Shown here one piece after another: positions 44,726-57,361 of a stretch of 64,000 bases of DNA. Under the pieces are notes generated by a model that saw only the letters and a list, made by a program, of their open reading frames with translations, was not told where the DNA came from and did no database searches. The translations under genes and the position numbers were made by a program. Positions within the stretch are counted from its first letter, which is position 1. Each line of letters begins with the position of its first letter. Origin of the DNA: Nemertoderma westbladi (Eukaryota; Xenacoelomorpha; Nemertodermatida; Nemertodermatidae); NCBI GenBank assembly GCA_032718475.1, contig JAUCBJ010000629.1, forward strand, positions 1 through 64,000, read 5' to 3'.

Positions 44726-45399
44726 CAGTCTTACAAGCAACTATGAAAATAAAAGTCAATATGTAGACAATTCTCATTCACTGTAACAGTTCAATATTTA
44801 TAAATGAAAGTGAACGTCGTCACCCACAAACGAGAGCGTTATGCGGATTATTATGTCTGAATAAAACTCAAATAAAATGGAATTCCACTTCCACTAGTTT
44901 GATTGATTTATCACGTCATCATGACTGTCATCTAAAAGCTAGATAGTCCCGAGTTCCACCCGTGAAACAACTCATTAGTCAAATATGATTATTCATTATT
45001 TCATTTCTTTTCAACATCCGGAATTCTGGTCCCAGTGGATACAATTTTGGTAAAAATTGTCCAAATAAATAAAACATAGCATTTTACTGAGGCAAATCTA
45101 CATTTATTTCTACGTATGTTCTTCTCTGGTTATTGAAATTTATTAATTGATGTGCTTATTGATAAATATTATTTTAAGTAACTTTTGTTTGAAAAAAATA
45201 TAAAAACATTAAAATGGAGCACATCGTAATCGGATATGTACTCGGTCGCAATTTAAAATACAATGAGAAAATACCATGTTCCAGAACATGGTATACACTG
45301 TATTTATTAGATATAATAAAATGGCCTGCAGATATAATAAGCAAATATATGCAACTTTCGAATGCCCAGCAAAATTTCCCAGCCAAATTGAAATATTTT
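44726..45399. other. Stretch without recognised genes
   Basis: Short overlapping frames only, none with a motif. Confidence 0.4.
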
Positions 45400-45585
45400 T
45401 ACCGGTCTTCATGTACTTCAATACAGCAATATGCAGATTGGGCTGTATTAGGGCTGTGTGCCGGTCTGCATGTACTTCAATACAGCAATAGGCAGATGGC
45501 TGTGTGCCGGTCTTCATATACTTCAATACAGCAATCAGGCAATAGGAGGCAGATAGGGCTGTGTGCCAGTCTGCATGTACAGATA
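45400..45585. repeat. ~60-bp tandem repeat, three to four diverged copies
   Basis: Unit gtgccggtcttcatgtacttcaatacagcaa with gcagat...ggctgt; copies start near 45402, 45460, 45507 and 45562. Confidence 0.75.
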
Positions 45586-45665
45586 TGTAGCAAATAAAGA
45601 ATTTTCATGAATTAAATTATTAATTGTAGTTTACAAGAAGTTCATACCATAAAAATGTTATGCTT

Positions 45666-46380
45666 TCAAATGCATGTGCGTACAGGGGAAAAAGATGTTT
45701 CCAAAGAAAATGAGAAGAATGAGAAGAAACAGGTCATCATTATAGAACTGCCGTTGCTCGACTCAGATGAGTAGGTGTAGAGATGAGTCCATCTCCGATC
45801 CTGAGAGCCTGAGGGAGGACCAGTTTTCCAATCAGTGTCAGATTTCTGACAAATATTGTTAATATAACGATGGACCCAAGACAAAACTCGGACTGGATGT
45901 TCCAATGAGGAATATTTGGAGAGATCCTGGATATCCCAGCTTGATAGAGGTGCAACTGATTCAATAGTTGCAAGTTGAGGTGGTGGCAAAGGTTCCACTG
46001 GACAACAGCAGTTCTGAATCAAGAATGAAGGATCATGAAGGTAGAGTGAGTTATGAAAGATATCTGATTTTCCTCAACCACAGGATGGTATATCGGCAGC
46101 ATTAAGAAAACTGGGAAAAATTGCCATTGCTGCGGTTCAGTAAGAGAGGCAATCTCAGAAAGCCGGTTCAAGACAAAAACATCACATTTAGCCAAACCCT
46201 TGCGTATCCAGACAAGTGTACATTGTGAATCACTCCGCAAGAATATGCATCGGGGTTGAACAATATCAGTACGAATATGTTCGGGGAATCATGCTCCAAG
46301 TAGAGCAGACATAAGCTCTAACCAAGGAACGGATAGTGAAGATTTCTTAGCAGATCTCTTAACCGTATTACCACTGGGGT
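45666..46380 (-). pseudogene. BEL/Pao retrotransposon Pol remnant
   Basis: Minus strand, in order: KRSAKKSSLSVPWLELMSAL near 46360-46300, as at the start of the BEL/Pao RNase H region (usual form RLELLAA); RSDSQCTLVWIRKG near 46225, with the D-S-x-x-x-x-x-W of RNase H; VFVLNRLSEIASLT; then after a one-base frameshift near 46110 LNAADIPS, the counterpart of the family's NPADxPSRG; and DLSKYSSLEHPVRVLSWVHR near 45920-45865, before the integrase. Stops at the TGA after LLGA and after PSCG. The RT upstream and integrase downstream are not seen. A short, dead remnant. Confidence 0.8.
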
Positions 46381-46418
46381 GTTTAGACCATTTTACCAGC
46401 ACTGGTGGAGGGCCGATT

Positions 46419-47440
46419 CCCCCCCCCCCCCCCCCCCCCTCTGTATTTTTGTAATCATCCAATGAAATCGTACGAAATTTGGGCTGTAATTGAAAAAATT
46501 ATCAAAGAACATTTTCAAATCCAAAAAAAAGAATATTTCATAAGGTGGGTATAATAATTTTCATGAAAAATAGAAGTAGTCCCTGGATAAAATATAAAAT
46601 TATTTGATATTCTAAAAACCTATAGTGTGGCATTGTTGGCTAGCGTTAGTAGGTATTTCACTACGCTGAATCGAATGTGATTATATTCCATTTCCGAAAA
46701 TTGAACTGGATGCTACTTTCGTGCTCCCAAGAAGTGGGCGTGGCACTTCAAATTTTGAAAAGTACGATATTCGGGAAATCCCCAAGTTTTGATTTCAACG
46801 CATTTTTATAGGTTTTCTGGACCGCTGAATCGATTGAAAGTAATATAGAAGCATTAAGTCTTATTGTCTTATCATTTTTGGAGCACCAAATTAGGGCATG
46901 GCACTTCAAATATTGAAAAAGATGAGATTCAGAAAATAAACCAAACTTGAGATTTCAACGCACATTTATATGTTTTCTGGACTGCTGAACCGATTTAAAG
47001 TACTACAGAAGCCTGAAGACTTAGTGGTTCGTCATTTTTGGTGCACCAAAATTGGGGAGTGGCACTTATTCTAATTTTGAAAAAGTACCACACCCTAATT
47101 TTGGTGTACCAATAATGACGTACCACTAAGACTTGAGGCTTCAATATTATTTTCAATCGATTCAGCGGTCTAGAGAACCTATAAATATGGGTTGAAATGA
47201 AAACCTTGTGGTATTTTCGTAATATCATAATTTTGAAAATTTTAAGTTGCCTACTTGCCATACCCTAATTTTGGTGCACCAAAAATTATGTACCACTAAT
47301 AATTGAGGCTTATATATCACATTCAATCGATTCAGTGGTCCAGAAAACCCATAAAAATGCGTTGAAATCAAAATTTAAAAATCACAATTTAACGAATATT
47401 GCAATTTTGAAAATTTGAAGTGCCACCCTTTACAAACTAG
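46419..47440. repeat. Head-to-head inverted repeat of ~175-bp units next to a 21-C run
   Basis: A C run (46419-46439) opens the block. Units with ttttctggaccgctgaatcg and tttttggtgcaccaaaatt run forward at about 46700-47070 and in reverse complement at 47085-47420, with the axis near 47078. Related to units inside the poly-G element at 23958-25471. Confidence 0.7.
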
Positions 47441-47452
47441 TAGCTTTACAAG

Positions 47453-47695
47453 CTACGCAAGTTTGACAAAGACTTTACAATCTGTGTGAGTATCTTCAGG
47501 CCGAACCTGTAGCACAGATAATAAAGTTGAATTACCAGGATTACGTGAATTCGGAAAATAGACACTATTAGAAGGGGGAACAGAAGGTACAGGAATAGTG
47601 TTTACCCTATTGAGTGAGTGTACTGGGGACGATGTGGAACCAGATTGTTGAACACCAGAATGACCCCCATTAGTTAGATTACGAAGTGAAGACAT
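47453..47695 (-). CDS. Unrecognised 80-codon frame, possible BEL/Pao protease-side fragment
   Basis: Minus-strand ATG at 47695 to TAG at 47453. Ser/Asn/Pro-rich N-terminus (MSSLRNLTNGGHSGVQQS), then GNSTLLSVLQVRPEDTHTDC, which loosely resembles the stretch before the aspartic protease of BEL/Pao Pol. It lies just upstream of the Pol remnant on the same strand, separated by the inverted repeat at 46.4-47.4 kb. The link is conjectural. Confidence 0.3.
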   Translation of the reverse strand: MSSLRNLTNGGHSGVQQSGSTSSPVHSLNRVNTIPVPSVPPSNSVYFPNSRNPGNSTLLSVLQVRPEDTHTDCKVFVKLA

Positions 47696-47733
47696 CGAGA
47701 AACACAGTAGTGTATGGTGACGCCTATCACAGT

Positions 47734-47767
47734 TAGTACACGTTCGTGGGGCCTTCGCGCAGCACGA
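47734..47767. repeat. Dispersed module GTGGGGCCTTCGCGCAGCACG, copy 2
   Basis: Same layout as 25493-25530, with the bases between ttagtacacg and gtgggg differing. Confidence 0.65.
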
Positions 47768-48009
47768 GGCCCAGTTATGAGATACAAATTAAAATTGTGC
47801 GACTGTATCACAAAATCAGGTCATGAGAGATTAACCCACACCACCAATTAATCAAAGAAAGGGGGACAGTACGTGTTCACCCCTTTTAATCTGCACCCCC
47901 CCCCCCCCCTCCCCCCACCCACCAATACATAACCGCGACATCTACCACCCACGGAAGGGTAGCACGAACTTATTTCCAAACGCACGTTCAATATGCAAAG
48001 CCAGGTGGT

Positions 48010-48475
48010 TTATAGGAATATAATCAATGCAGTACTCGTCTTCATTATAAGCCTCTTTGCGTTCGACCTGTTTTGTATTAAAATATATTTATTAAACGCA
48101 GGCTGACGCTCTTTATAATAATAATACCTAGGGATGCCAGCTTCCAGACTTTCAATCTTTACTGCCGCGCAAACCCCGCAGAGGAAGTTTTGGTTTGAGA
48201 GATCAAGCCCATCGGCAATTGGTGTTTCAATTTCGGTCCAGGAACTCTGACAATGGGAGCATTCAATCTTAGCTGTGGTCCATTCCCGTGGTTTCGGCTT
48301 CCATTTCTTCGTCCCAATACCCAATGACAGATTCTTCTGAAGACGTTCGATTCGCTTTCAGTTTATTGTTGGCGTTTGTGTTTTGAAGTTGTATTTGAGT
48401 GGACAGTCGCGCCGGTTTCGAGGTAACCATACCGACCAGTGATAAGCGTTGGTTTTGTTGAGTGCCGGTATTCAT
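48010..48475 (-). pseudogene. Frame-broken ORF with a CxxC...CxxC zinc-binding pattern
   Basis: Minus strand: one frame starts MNTGTQQNQRLSLVGMVTSK at 48475 and ends near 48269. An overlapping frame continues with IECSHCQSSWTEIET and NFLCGVCAAVKIESLE to TAA at 48010. The CxxC pair, a Trp, and a second CxxC 25 residues on look like a small zinc finger, as in retroelement ORF1/Gag proteins or PHD-like fingers. Joining the halves needs a frameshift near 48290, so the frame is broken or spliced. Family not recognised. Confidence 0.4.
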
Positions 48476-49100
48476 CTTCTCTCACCTCTTCAATGTCAGA
48501 TGTTGCAAATACTGATAACACGAATAACGGTATATATTTCAATACTTGTCAATAGTAATATATATAATTTAGATAACTATTTTATATCTGTACTGTTGAG
48601 CAAACTCTACATAAATTCCAACCTGTGTATCGCCGGTAGTGTTGTTGCTGTGCAAGTGCTGAAGTGCTAGTTGCCACCGGTCAGCCGGTACCGGTAGTAG
48701 GGTGGTACCTACGGTGCGCACTACAACGGCAGTACAGCAATACGGTGTACCGTGCCAATGACTGAATGATTAGCGGTAACTATCTAAACTATTATATTAT
48801 TATTACCGGTGCCGGTACTGGGCTAATTAGGCCTAAACTATAATCACCGCAAGGGTTGCCAGGGCCATGTTTAATTAGATTACATGATATGGCATGTCTG
48901 CAGTGTATGGTACCGGCTGACCAGTATTGCAGTATTGACTGATTGCAGGATTCTCGATTCAGGGATTGAGTACAGCCTGACAGTACCGGTACACATGGTA
49001 CATGCAGATTGGCAGACAGCCCCAATGTATTGCAAAATTTGTCAGAAACCCAGCTGATTTATCCTACAGTAATAATAATTTAACGCATTTTAAATTTGGA
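48476..49100. other. ACCGGT-rich stretch
   Basis: ACCGGT or CCGGTA words cluster at 48677-48697, 48806-48819, 48911 and 48983; no gene seen. Confidence 0.4.
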
Positions 49101-49352
49101 TAAATAAATTTATTATAACTGCAATAACAGTTACACTGATGCTGCATGAAGGCCCCACCAAATTCTACTTGGAAAATTTTCAAACTTTTGCCAAACAACA
49201 TGTGTACCAAGTTTGGATAGATTTCATCAAGGATTGGCCGAGTTATTAACGTTTAAAATAAAATACTGAAAAAAAAACGCGACAGAACGACACGTTGATT
49301 AATGGTACCCCTACGCTAAGGCTCACTCACTTCGTGGCTCGCCCCACATTGG
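49101..49352. repeat. Helitron-related repeat segment
   Basis: ccaagtttggatagatttc, ggccgagttattaacg and gctaaggctc...cttcgtggctcgccccaca follow the order seen at 27150-27340. No TC or CTAG ends defined. Confidence 0.5.
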
Positions 49353-50875
49353 CGTTTCGCGTTTGGATTGACAGTCACCGACAGGGTATAAACCAAAGCA
49401 GTTAACACACTGTAGATCAGAGCATACGATAGTACTGTAGCACGTGCTGAGGGTGTTTTAGCCAAAAAAGTAGCACAATTTTTATATAAATGGGCTGGAG
49501 CATGACAAGCAGGTCACTTTTTGGACACTGACTCTCTCACAGGAAGTCTGTCTGTCTCCTTGAAAATTGCCATATTTTGGCTAATGTTGTAAATATATAA
49601 CTTTTTATTAGTACTAAATAGAAAATGCAACAGAAGAATGAAGATAGGGTGTGCATTGAAATCAAATTTGGCATCGCACTCTTACTGTGGTATTTTGGGT
49701 TTTGTTTATTAGGGGCAGCGGGATGACTAGTTCGGAATGACCTCAATTTGGCGCGTGGTGAAAAGTATATGTTTGATTGATCTTCAGTGCGAATATATTT
49801 TATAACAATATATCAGGTATCAGAATACAGCAAAATTGGGTTTCGGCGGTTATACAAAAGAAAAGAAAAAATAGATACACAATAGCAATATCTCAATTAG
49901 TATTGTACAAAGTGTGGTAGATCGTGCAACATTTGAAAGCACTGCATGCTGGCACCTTTTGAACCAAAATGTCAAGGTTTCTGTGAGCGAGCCATACTAA
50001 ATAGGTGATATTGTTTGCTGTAAAATAAGTTGATAATATATATTATGTTATAGTAATATTGGCTAGATATGTAAAATGGGATGTCGAAGTGCACACATGG
50101 ATAAATCATGTGACACTTGCTGCTACTGCTGCTACACTTTTATTAACAGCATGCCTTAGCATTACATTAAGTGTGAAATTGTGAGGTGCACCACATGACT
50201 TACCATTGGAACGCATGAGTTATAATTTTGCAAACAACTCAGACAATTGATGTGGAAAATGGGCCGTAGGCCCAGTTTACAGATATTACACTACATGGTG
50301 ACAGTACAGCAAGAACGCGGTTCCAGTGTTGCGAGAATGCGCAGTGATAGCGCTCAACAAAGTTTGCTCAAAATGAGAGGCAAACCACAGCACTATCATG
50401 CGAAGTGTATCTGTGAACCAGGCTATAGGGTTCAGGGAAATTGATTAGTCAATAAGTGATCTCCAAGTGAGTGGTAGGTGTTTTTATCACTTGGAGAAAG
50501 GGAATATATAGTCTTGTGGGGTAAACATGGTACTGTAGATGCCTCACCATGGCACCTACACTTGTCATTATTCACTTTGCAACTGGACACGAACAATACC
50601 CAGCTGTCATACTTAACACAGTAGAGTCATCTTTCAATAATTTGAGTCTCTTGACTAGTCGTAACACTTATTGCAAATTTGGAAAGTATAGTATTACTGC
50701 TTGAACTTCCCCTTTTTTGTGTTGCTCTATTTCGATAAGCCAGTACTTGAGACTAGCTCACACACAGTAGGAAACTGTGGTTGCCTAGTGACCATCTATT
50801 TGCCAAATGCTTAGGCGCTAATGGATAAATTGTCCACAATAAGGAAAAAATTGCATTCCCCCTAATTTCAATGTA
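49353..50875. other. Stretch without recognised genes
   Basis: Nothing beyond short chance frames seen. Confidence 0.4.
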
Positions 50876-50896
50876 TCTATATATATAAATATCATG

Positions 50897-50931
<35 letters not shown>

Positions 50932-52516
50932 TTGTCTGTCCAAGCTATACGTTTCTACACACAAGCACCAATCTGAGCTCGCGATACATCGAACGAAAGC
51001 TCTCGTCACGAGCACGTGCACTGTCGCTATCTCGAGTCTTATTTTACGCGTTTGTTTGCGTGAATGCAGATTTCGTGAATTTGGTACCGGTAGCGCAGTA
51101 GGCCTAGCAGTTCATTCTGTCACTCTACATGTTGAGTCTCGACTATTATGCTACTTTTTGATGCGCATCTACGTGATGCAGACTGCCCCGAGTACATGGA
51201 CGCGAAACGTCGTTATATCGAGGCGAATTTTATGCATCATTTATGCGTGAATGCGTATTTGTGGTCAAATTGGGCTATTATTCCATAACCATTTTCAGCC
51301 AAATTTGTCAACCAGCAGGAAACTCTATAACAGCGGTTGCACCATCAGACTCAATCTGTTCTAAATGATACTTTGCAGATACGTTCCTGACCATAGACTT
51401 TGTGTTTGGGAAGACACTGATCAATCTGGAGTTCTCCAGTCTGCCGCTAGGGGGCGAAATGTCAGAAACTGAAAACCTTCTCCCATTTCGTTATTATTAA
51501 TGCCTTTTAGCTGATACGTGGCAGAGGTCTACTACACCATAGGCTGTGTGTTTTCGGAGGATGCTGACCAATCTGCAATTCCCCAGTCTGCCGCTAGGGG
51601 GAGAAATATCTGAAAGTGAAAACCTTATCCCATTTCGTTGTTTATAATGCTTTTTTGCTGATACTTGGCAGAAGTCGACTACACCATAGACTGCGTGTTT
51701 GTAGAGAACTCTGAATAATCTGCAATTCCCCAGTCTGCCGCTAGGGGGAGAAATATCTGAAAGTGAAAACCTTATCCCATTTCTTTGTTTATAATGCTTT
51801 TTTGCTGATACTTGGCAGAGGTCTACTACACCATACAGCGTGTTTGGGGAGGAGCTAGAATCAGTCTGCATTTCTCCAGTCTACCGCTAGGGGGCCAAAT
51901 GTCTGAAAGTGAAAACCTTATCCCATTTCGTTATTAATAATGCTTTTAGGCTGACACTTGGCAGATGTGTATTACACCATATGGTGTGTGTCTGTGGAGG
52001 ACGCCCAACTACCTGCAGTTCTCAATTCGGCCGCTAGGGGGCGAAATATCTGAAAGTGAAAACCTTATCCCATTTCGTTGTTTATAATGCTTTTAGGCTG
52101 ATACTTGGCAGAGGTCTACTACACCATAGACTGCGTTTTTGTGGATAACTCTGACCAATCTGTAATTCCTCAGTCTGCCGCTAGAGGGTGAAATCTCTGA
52201 AATGAAAACCTTCTCCCATTTCGTTGTTTCTAATGCTTTTTTTTATACTTGGGAAACGTATACTACACCATAGGCTGTGTGTTTGGGGCGGATGCTAACC
52301 AGTCTGCAGTTCTCCAGTATACTGGTAGAGGGTGCGAAATGTCTGAAAAGTGAAAACATTCTCACATTTAGTTATTAAAAATGCTTTTAGGCTTTGTTTG
52401 AGAGAACACTCAACCATGTGACGTTAAGTCAAGTTAATTAATTAATCTAATGTTTGGAATGGTGAATAGGCTTGTGAACTAGAAAGACGTGGCCCGAAGG
52501 GCCACGGGCTTTCTAG
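50876..52516 (+). mobile_element. Helitron-type element H1 (non-autonomous)
   Basis: Begins TCTATATATATAAATATC after an A (50875) and ends GCTTTCTAG before a T (52517), i.e. A^T insertion with 5' TC and 3' CTRR. An 8-bp stem (CGTGGCCC-GAA-GGGCCACG) ends 10 bp before the 3' end. After the start comes (TGTC)n, then about 480 bp of unique sequence, then about seven ~140-bp subrepeats with CTGCCGCTAG(A/G)GGG. No Rep/helicase coding. Confidence 0.85.
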
Positions 52517-52518
52517 TA

Positions 52519-54711
52519 TCTAATATATATAAATATCGATTGTCTGTCAGTCAGTCAGTCTGTCTGTGTGTTTGTCATCGGCTATACAATCGAACCCATC
52601 TCGATGAAATCTCGCTTGCTATAGCTCGTTAGAAAGGTCTCGCCCTAACTCGTTGCAACGTAATACTCAGAGTCGTCTGAAGTTCGCCCGTCTGCCGCTA
52701 GAGGGCGATTTTCGTGATTTTCGGGCGAAATTTATCGAATTATTTCGGTTCTTCTATCGGTAATTAATGATTTAGAGGGCTAACATTTATCCCACCTGGT
52801 ATAAAATTAACATGGGTAGATTCGCCGTGTCCCATTCTCACAAAGTATTTATTTTATTCGAGTGTTTAATATAAATATGTATGATTATTTATTGATTAAA
52901 AAACAAATAGTGTATAAATATGTCATATTCGCCAAGCACGATCGAATTGGCCTATTGTTATTGAATAGGGAAGGATTGTTTTCTGTAGCAACCTTAAGGT
53001 AATTATTGAACTCGCAGCTAGCTGGCTGGGCACAGATAAGGAGCAAGCAGGCTGGAGTGTTGATTGGGGTGGGTTTGGGTTGTAGTAATTCTGCTTTCTC
53101 AATCATTGGCTGCATGGAAGGAGAGGTTTATAACATTTTTGTTTTACTGTTATGAATATTAAAAGTAAAAATAATTATTTCTATAGGCCTATACTTACTG
53201 TATTATTATGTTATCTAATATTATACATCTAATCTCGATGAAATCTCGCTTACTATAGCTCGTTAGATAGGTCTCGCCCTAACTCGTTGCAACGTAATAC
53301 TCAGAGCCGTCTGAAGTTCCCCCGTCTGCCGCTAGAGGGCGAATTATCCGATAGTGAAAACCTGATCTTATTGGGTTGTTTTTAATGCTTTTGAGCTGAA
53401 ACTTGGTAGCTATATACTGCAGCATAGGCTGTATATTTCCGGAGTCACTGGGTGGTCTACAGTTCCCCAGTCTACCGTTAGAGTGCTAAATGTCTGAGAG
53501 ATAACATCTTCTCCAACTTTATTATTTACAATCCGTTTTGACTGAAACTTGGTAGGCATCTACTACAGCATAGGCTGAATCTTTACTGAGTCGCAGAGTC
53601 GTCTACAATTTCCCAGTCTACCGCTAGAGGGCGAAATGTCTGCAAGTTAACATCTTCTCCAACTTTGTTATTTATAATCCATTTAGACTGAACTTGGTAG
53701 GCATCTACTACAGCATAGGCTATATCTTTACTGAGTCGCGCAGAGTTGTCTACAGTACCCGCGTCTGCCGCTAGAGGGCGAAATGTATGAAAGTTAACAT
53801 CTTCTCCAACTTTGTTATTTACAATCCTTTTAGACTGAAACTTGGTAGGCATCTACTATAGCATAGGCTATATCTTTGCGGAGTAGTAGAGTCGTCTACA
53901 GTTCCACAGTCAGACGCAAGAGGGCGAATTGTCTGATAGTGAAAACCTCATCCCATTTGGTTCTTTTTAATCCTTTTGAGCTGAAACTTGGCAGGTATCT
54001 ACTACATCCTAGGCTCTATCTTTACGGAGTTGCAGAGTCCTATACACTTCCCCAGTCTACCGCTAGAGGGTGAAATGTCTGAAAATTAACATCTTCTCCA
54101 ACTTTGTTATTTACAAACGGTTTAGACTGAAACTTGGTAGGCATCTACTACAGCATAGGCTCTACCTTTACGGAGTCGCAGAGTTGTATACAGTTCCCCT
54201 ATCTGCCGCTAGAGGGCGAATTGTCTGATAGTGAACACCTCATCCCAATTGGTTCTCTTTAATCCCTTTGAGCTGAAACTTGGCAGGAATCTACTGCAGC
54301 ATATTCTGTATCTTTACGGAGTCCCAGAGTCGTCTACAGTTCTTCAGTCTACCGCTAGAAGTCTGAATGTGAACATCTACACCAATTTTGTTATTTACAA
54401 TCTGTTTAAGCTGAAACTTGAAAGGCAGGCATTTTACTTCACCATAAACCCCACCTTTACCAAACTGCAGCGCCGTCTGCATTTCACCAGTCCGCAGGTA
54501 GAGGGTGGATCTGAAAGTGATCATTTTCTGGAAATTTTGTTATTTACAATCTGACTAAAGTTGAAACTTGACAGTTATCTCTTATGGGGGTGGTGTTTTA
54601 TTTAATGATGGTGTCTGTTCCGTATGCAGTTCTCCAATCTCCCACACATATTCATATATCATCTGCACGTGCACTAGAAAGCTGTGGCCCGAAGGGCCAC
54701 AGGCTTTCTAG
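52519..54711 (+). mobile_element. Helitron-type element H2
   Basis: Starts TCTAATATATATAAATATCG two bases after H1 ends and closes with GTGGCCC-GAA-GGGCCAC and GGCTTTCTAG at 54711. The first ~640 bp are shared with H3; then follow about nine CTGCCGCTAGAGGGCG subrepeats. Non-coding: minus-strand frames recur with the subrepeats. Confidence 0.85.
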
Positions 54712-57361
54712 TCTAATATATATAAATATCGATTGTCTGTCTGTCTGTGTGTTTGTCATCGGCTATACAATCGAACCCATCTCGATGAAATCTCGCTTGC
54801 TATAGCTCGTTAGAAAGGTCTCGCTCTAACTCGTTGCAACGTAATACTCAGAGTCGTCTGAAGTTCACCCGTCTGCCGCTAGAGGGCGATTTTCGTGATT
54901 TTCGGGCGAAATTTATCGAATTATTTCGGTTCGTCTATCGGTAATTAATGATTTAGAGGGCTAACATTTATCCCACCTGGTATAAAATTAACATGGGTAG
55001 ATTCGCCGTGTCCCATTCTCACAAAGTTTTTATTTTATTCGAGTGTTTAATATAAATATGTATGATTATTTATTGATTAAAAATCAAATAGTGTATAAAT
55101 ATGTCATATTCGCCAAGCACGATCGAATTGGCCTATTGGTATTGAATAGGGAAGGATTGTTTTCTGTATCATAGCAACGTTAAGGTAATTAATGAACTCG
55201 CAGCTAGCTGGCTGGGCACAGATAAGGAGCAAGCAGGCTGGAGTGTTGATTGGGGTGGGTTTGGGTTATCTGTTGCGAATTGCTCAGAGTAATTCTGCTT
55301 TCTCAATCATTGGCTGCATGGAAGGAGAGGTTTATAACATTTTTGTTTTACTGTTATGAATATTAAAAGTAAAATAATTATTTCTGTAGGCCTATACTTA
55401 CTGTATTATTATTTTATCTAATATTATACATCTAATCTCGATGAAATCTCGCTTACTATAGCTCGTTAGATGGGTCTCGCCCTAACTCATTGCAACGTAA
55501 TACTCAGAGCCGTCTGAAGTTCCACCGTCTGCCGCTAGAGGGCGAATTATCCGATAGTGAAAACCTGATCTTATAGGGTTGTTTTTAATGCTTTTGAGCT
55601 GAAACGTGGTAGCTATATACTGCAGCATAGGCTGTATATTTCCGGAGTCACTGGGTTGTCTACAGTTCCCCTGTCTACCGTTAGAGGGCTAAATGTCTGA
55701 GAGTTAACATCTTCTCCAACTTTATTATTTACTATCCGTTTTGACTGAAACTTGGTAGGCATCTACTACAGCATAGGCTGAATCTTTACTGAGTCGCAGA
55801 GTCGTCTACAATTTCCCAGTCTACCGCTAGAGGGCGAAATGTCTGCAAGTTAACATCTTCTCCAACTTTGTTATTTATAATCCATTTAGACTGAACTTGG
55901 TAGGCATCTACTACAGCATAGGCTATATCTTTACTGAGTCGCGCAGAGTTGTCTACAGTACCCGCGTCTGCCGCTAGAGGGCGAAATGTATGAAAGTTAA
56001 CATCTTCTCCAACTTATTTATTTACAAACCTTTTAGACTGAAACTTGGTAGGCATCTACTATAGCATAGGCTATATCTTTGCGGAGTAGTAGAGTCGTCT
56101 ACAGTTTCACAGTCAGCCGCAAGAGGGCGAATTGTCTGATAGTGAAAACCTCATCCCATTTGGTTTTTTTTAATCCTTTTGAGCTGAAACTTGGCAGGTA
56201 TCTACTACATCCTAGGCTCTATCTTTACGGAGTTGCAGAGTCCTATACACTTCCCCAGTCTACCGCTAGAGGGTGAAATGTCTGAAAGTTACCATCTTCT
56301 CCAACTTTGTTATTTATAATCCATTTAGACTGAACTTGGTAGGCATCTACTACAGCATAGGCTATATCTTTACTGAGTCGCGCAGATTTGTCTACATTAC
56401 CCGCGTCTGCCGCTAGAGGGCGAAATGTATGAAAGTTAACATCTCCTCCAACTTTGTTATTTACAATCCTTTTAGACTGAAACATGGTAGACATCTACTA
56501 TAGCATAGGCTATATCTTTGTGGAGTAGTAGAGTCGTCTACAGTTCCACAGTCAGCCGCTAGAGGGGGAATTGTCTGATAGTGAAAAACTCATCCCACTT
56601 GGTTCTTTTTAATCATTTTGAGCTGAAACTTGGCAGGTATCTACTACATCATAGGCTGTATCTTTACGGAGTTGCAGAGTCCTATACACTTCCCCAGTCT
56701 ACCGCTAGAGGGTGAAATGTCTGAAAGTTAACATCTTCTCCAACTTTGTTATTTACTAACGGTTTAGACTGAAACTTGGTAGGCATCTACTACAACATAG
56801 GCTGTACCTTTACGGATTCGCAGAGTTGTATACAGTCCCCCCATTTGACGCTAGAGGGCGAAATATCTGATAGTGAACACCTCATCCCATTTGGTTCTTT
56901 TTAATCCTATTGAGCTGGAACTTGGCAGGAATCTACTACAGCATATTCTGTATCTTTACGGAGTCCTAGAGTCGTCTACAGTTCTTCAGTCTACCGCTAG
57001 AGGGCGAAATGTTTGAATATGAACATCTACACCAATTTTGTTATTTACAATCTGTTTAAGCTGAAACTTGAAAGGCAGGCATTTTACTTCACCATAAACC
57101 CCATCTTTACCAAACTGCAGCGCCGTCTGCATTTCACCAGTCCGCAGGTAGAGGGTGGATCTGAAAGTGATCATTTTCTGGAAATTTTGTTATTTACAAT
57201 CTGCCTAAAGTTGAAACTTGACAGTTATCTCTTATGGGGGTGGTGTTTTATTTAATGATGGTGTCTGTTCCGTATGCAGTTCTCAAATCTCCCACACATA
57301 TTCATATATCATCTGCACGTGCACTAGAAAGCTGTGGCCCGAAGGGCCACAGGCTTTCTAG
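54712..57361 (+). mobile_element. Helitron-type element H3, fused head to tail with H2
   Basis: TC at 54712 follows the CTAG of H2 with no base between. Same head as H2, more subrepeats (about 12-13), same tail to CTAG at 57361. Confidence 0.85.

Noticed and set aside
45209-45597. 105- and 127-codon overlapping frames on opposite strands
   Set aside because: They run through the ~60-bp tandem repeat at 45400-45585 and show no motif.
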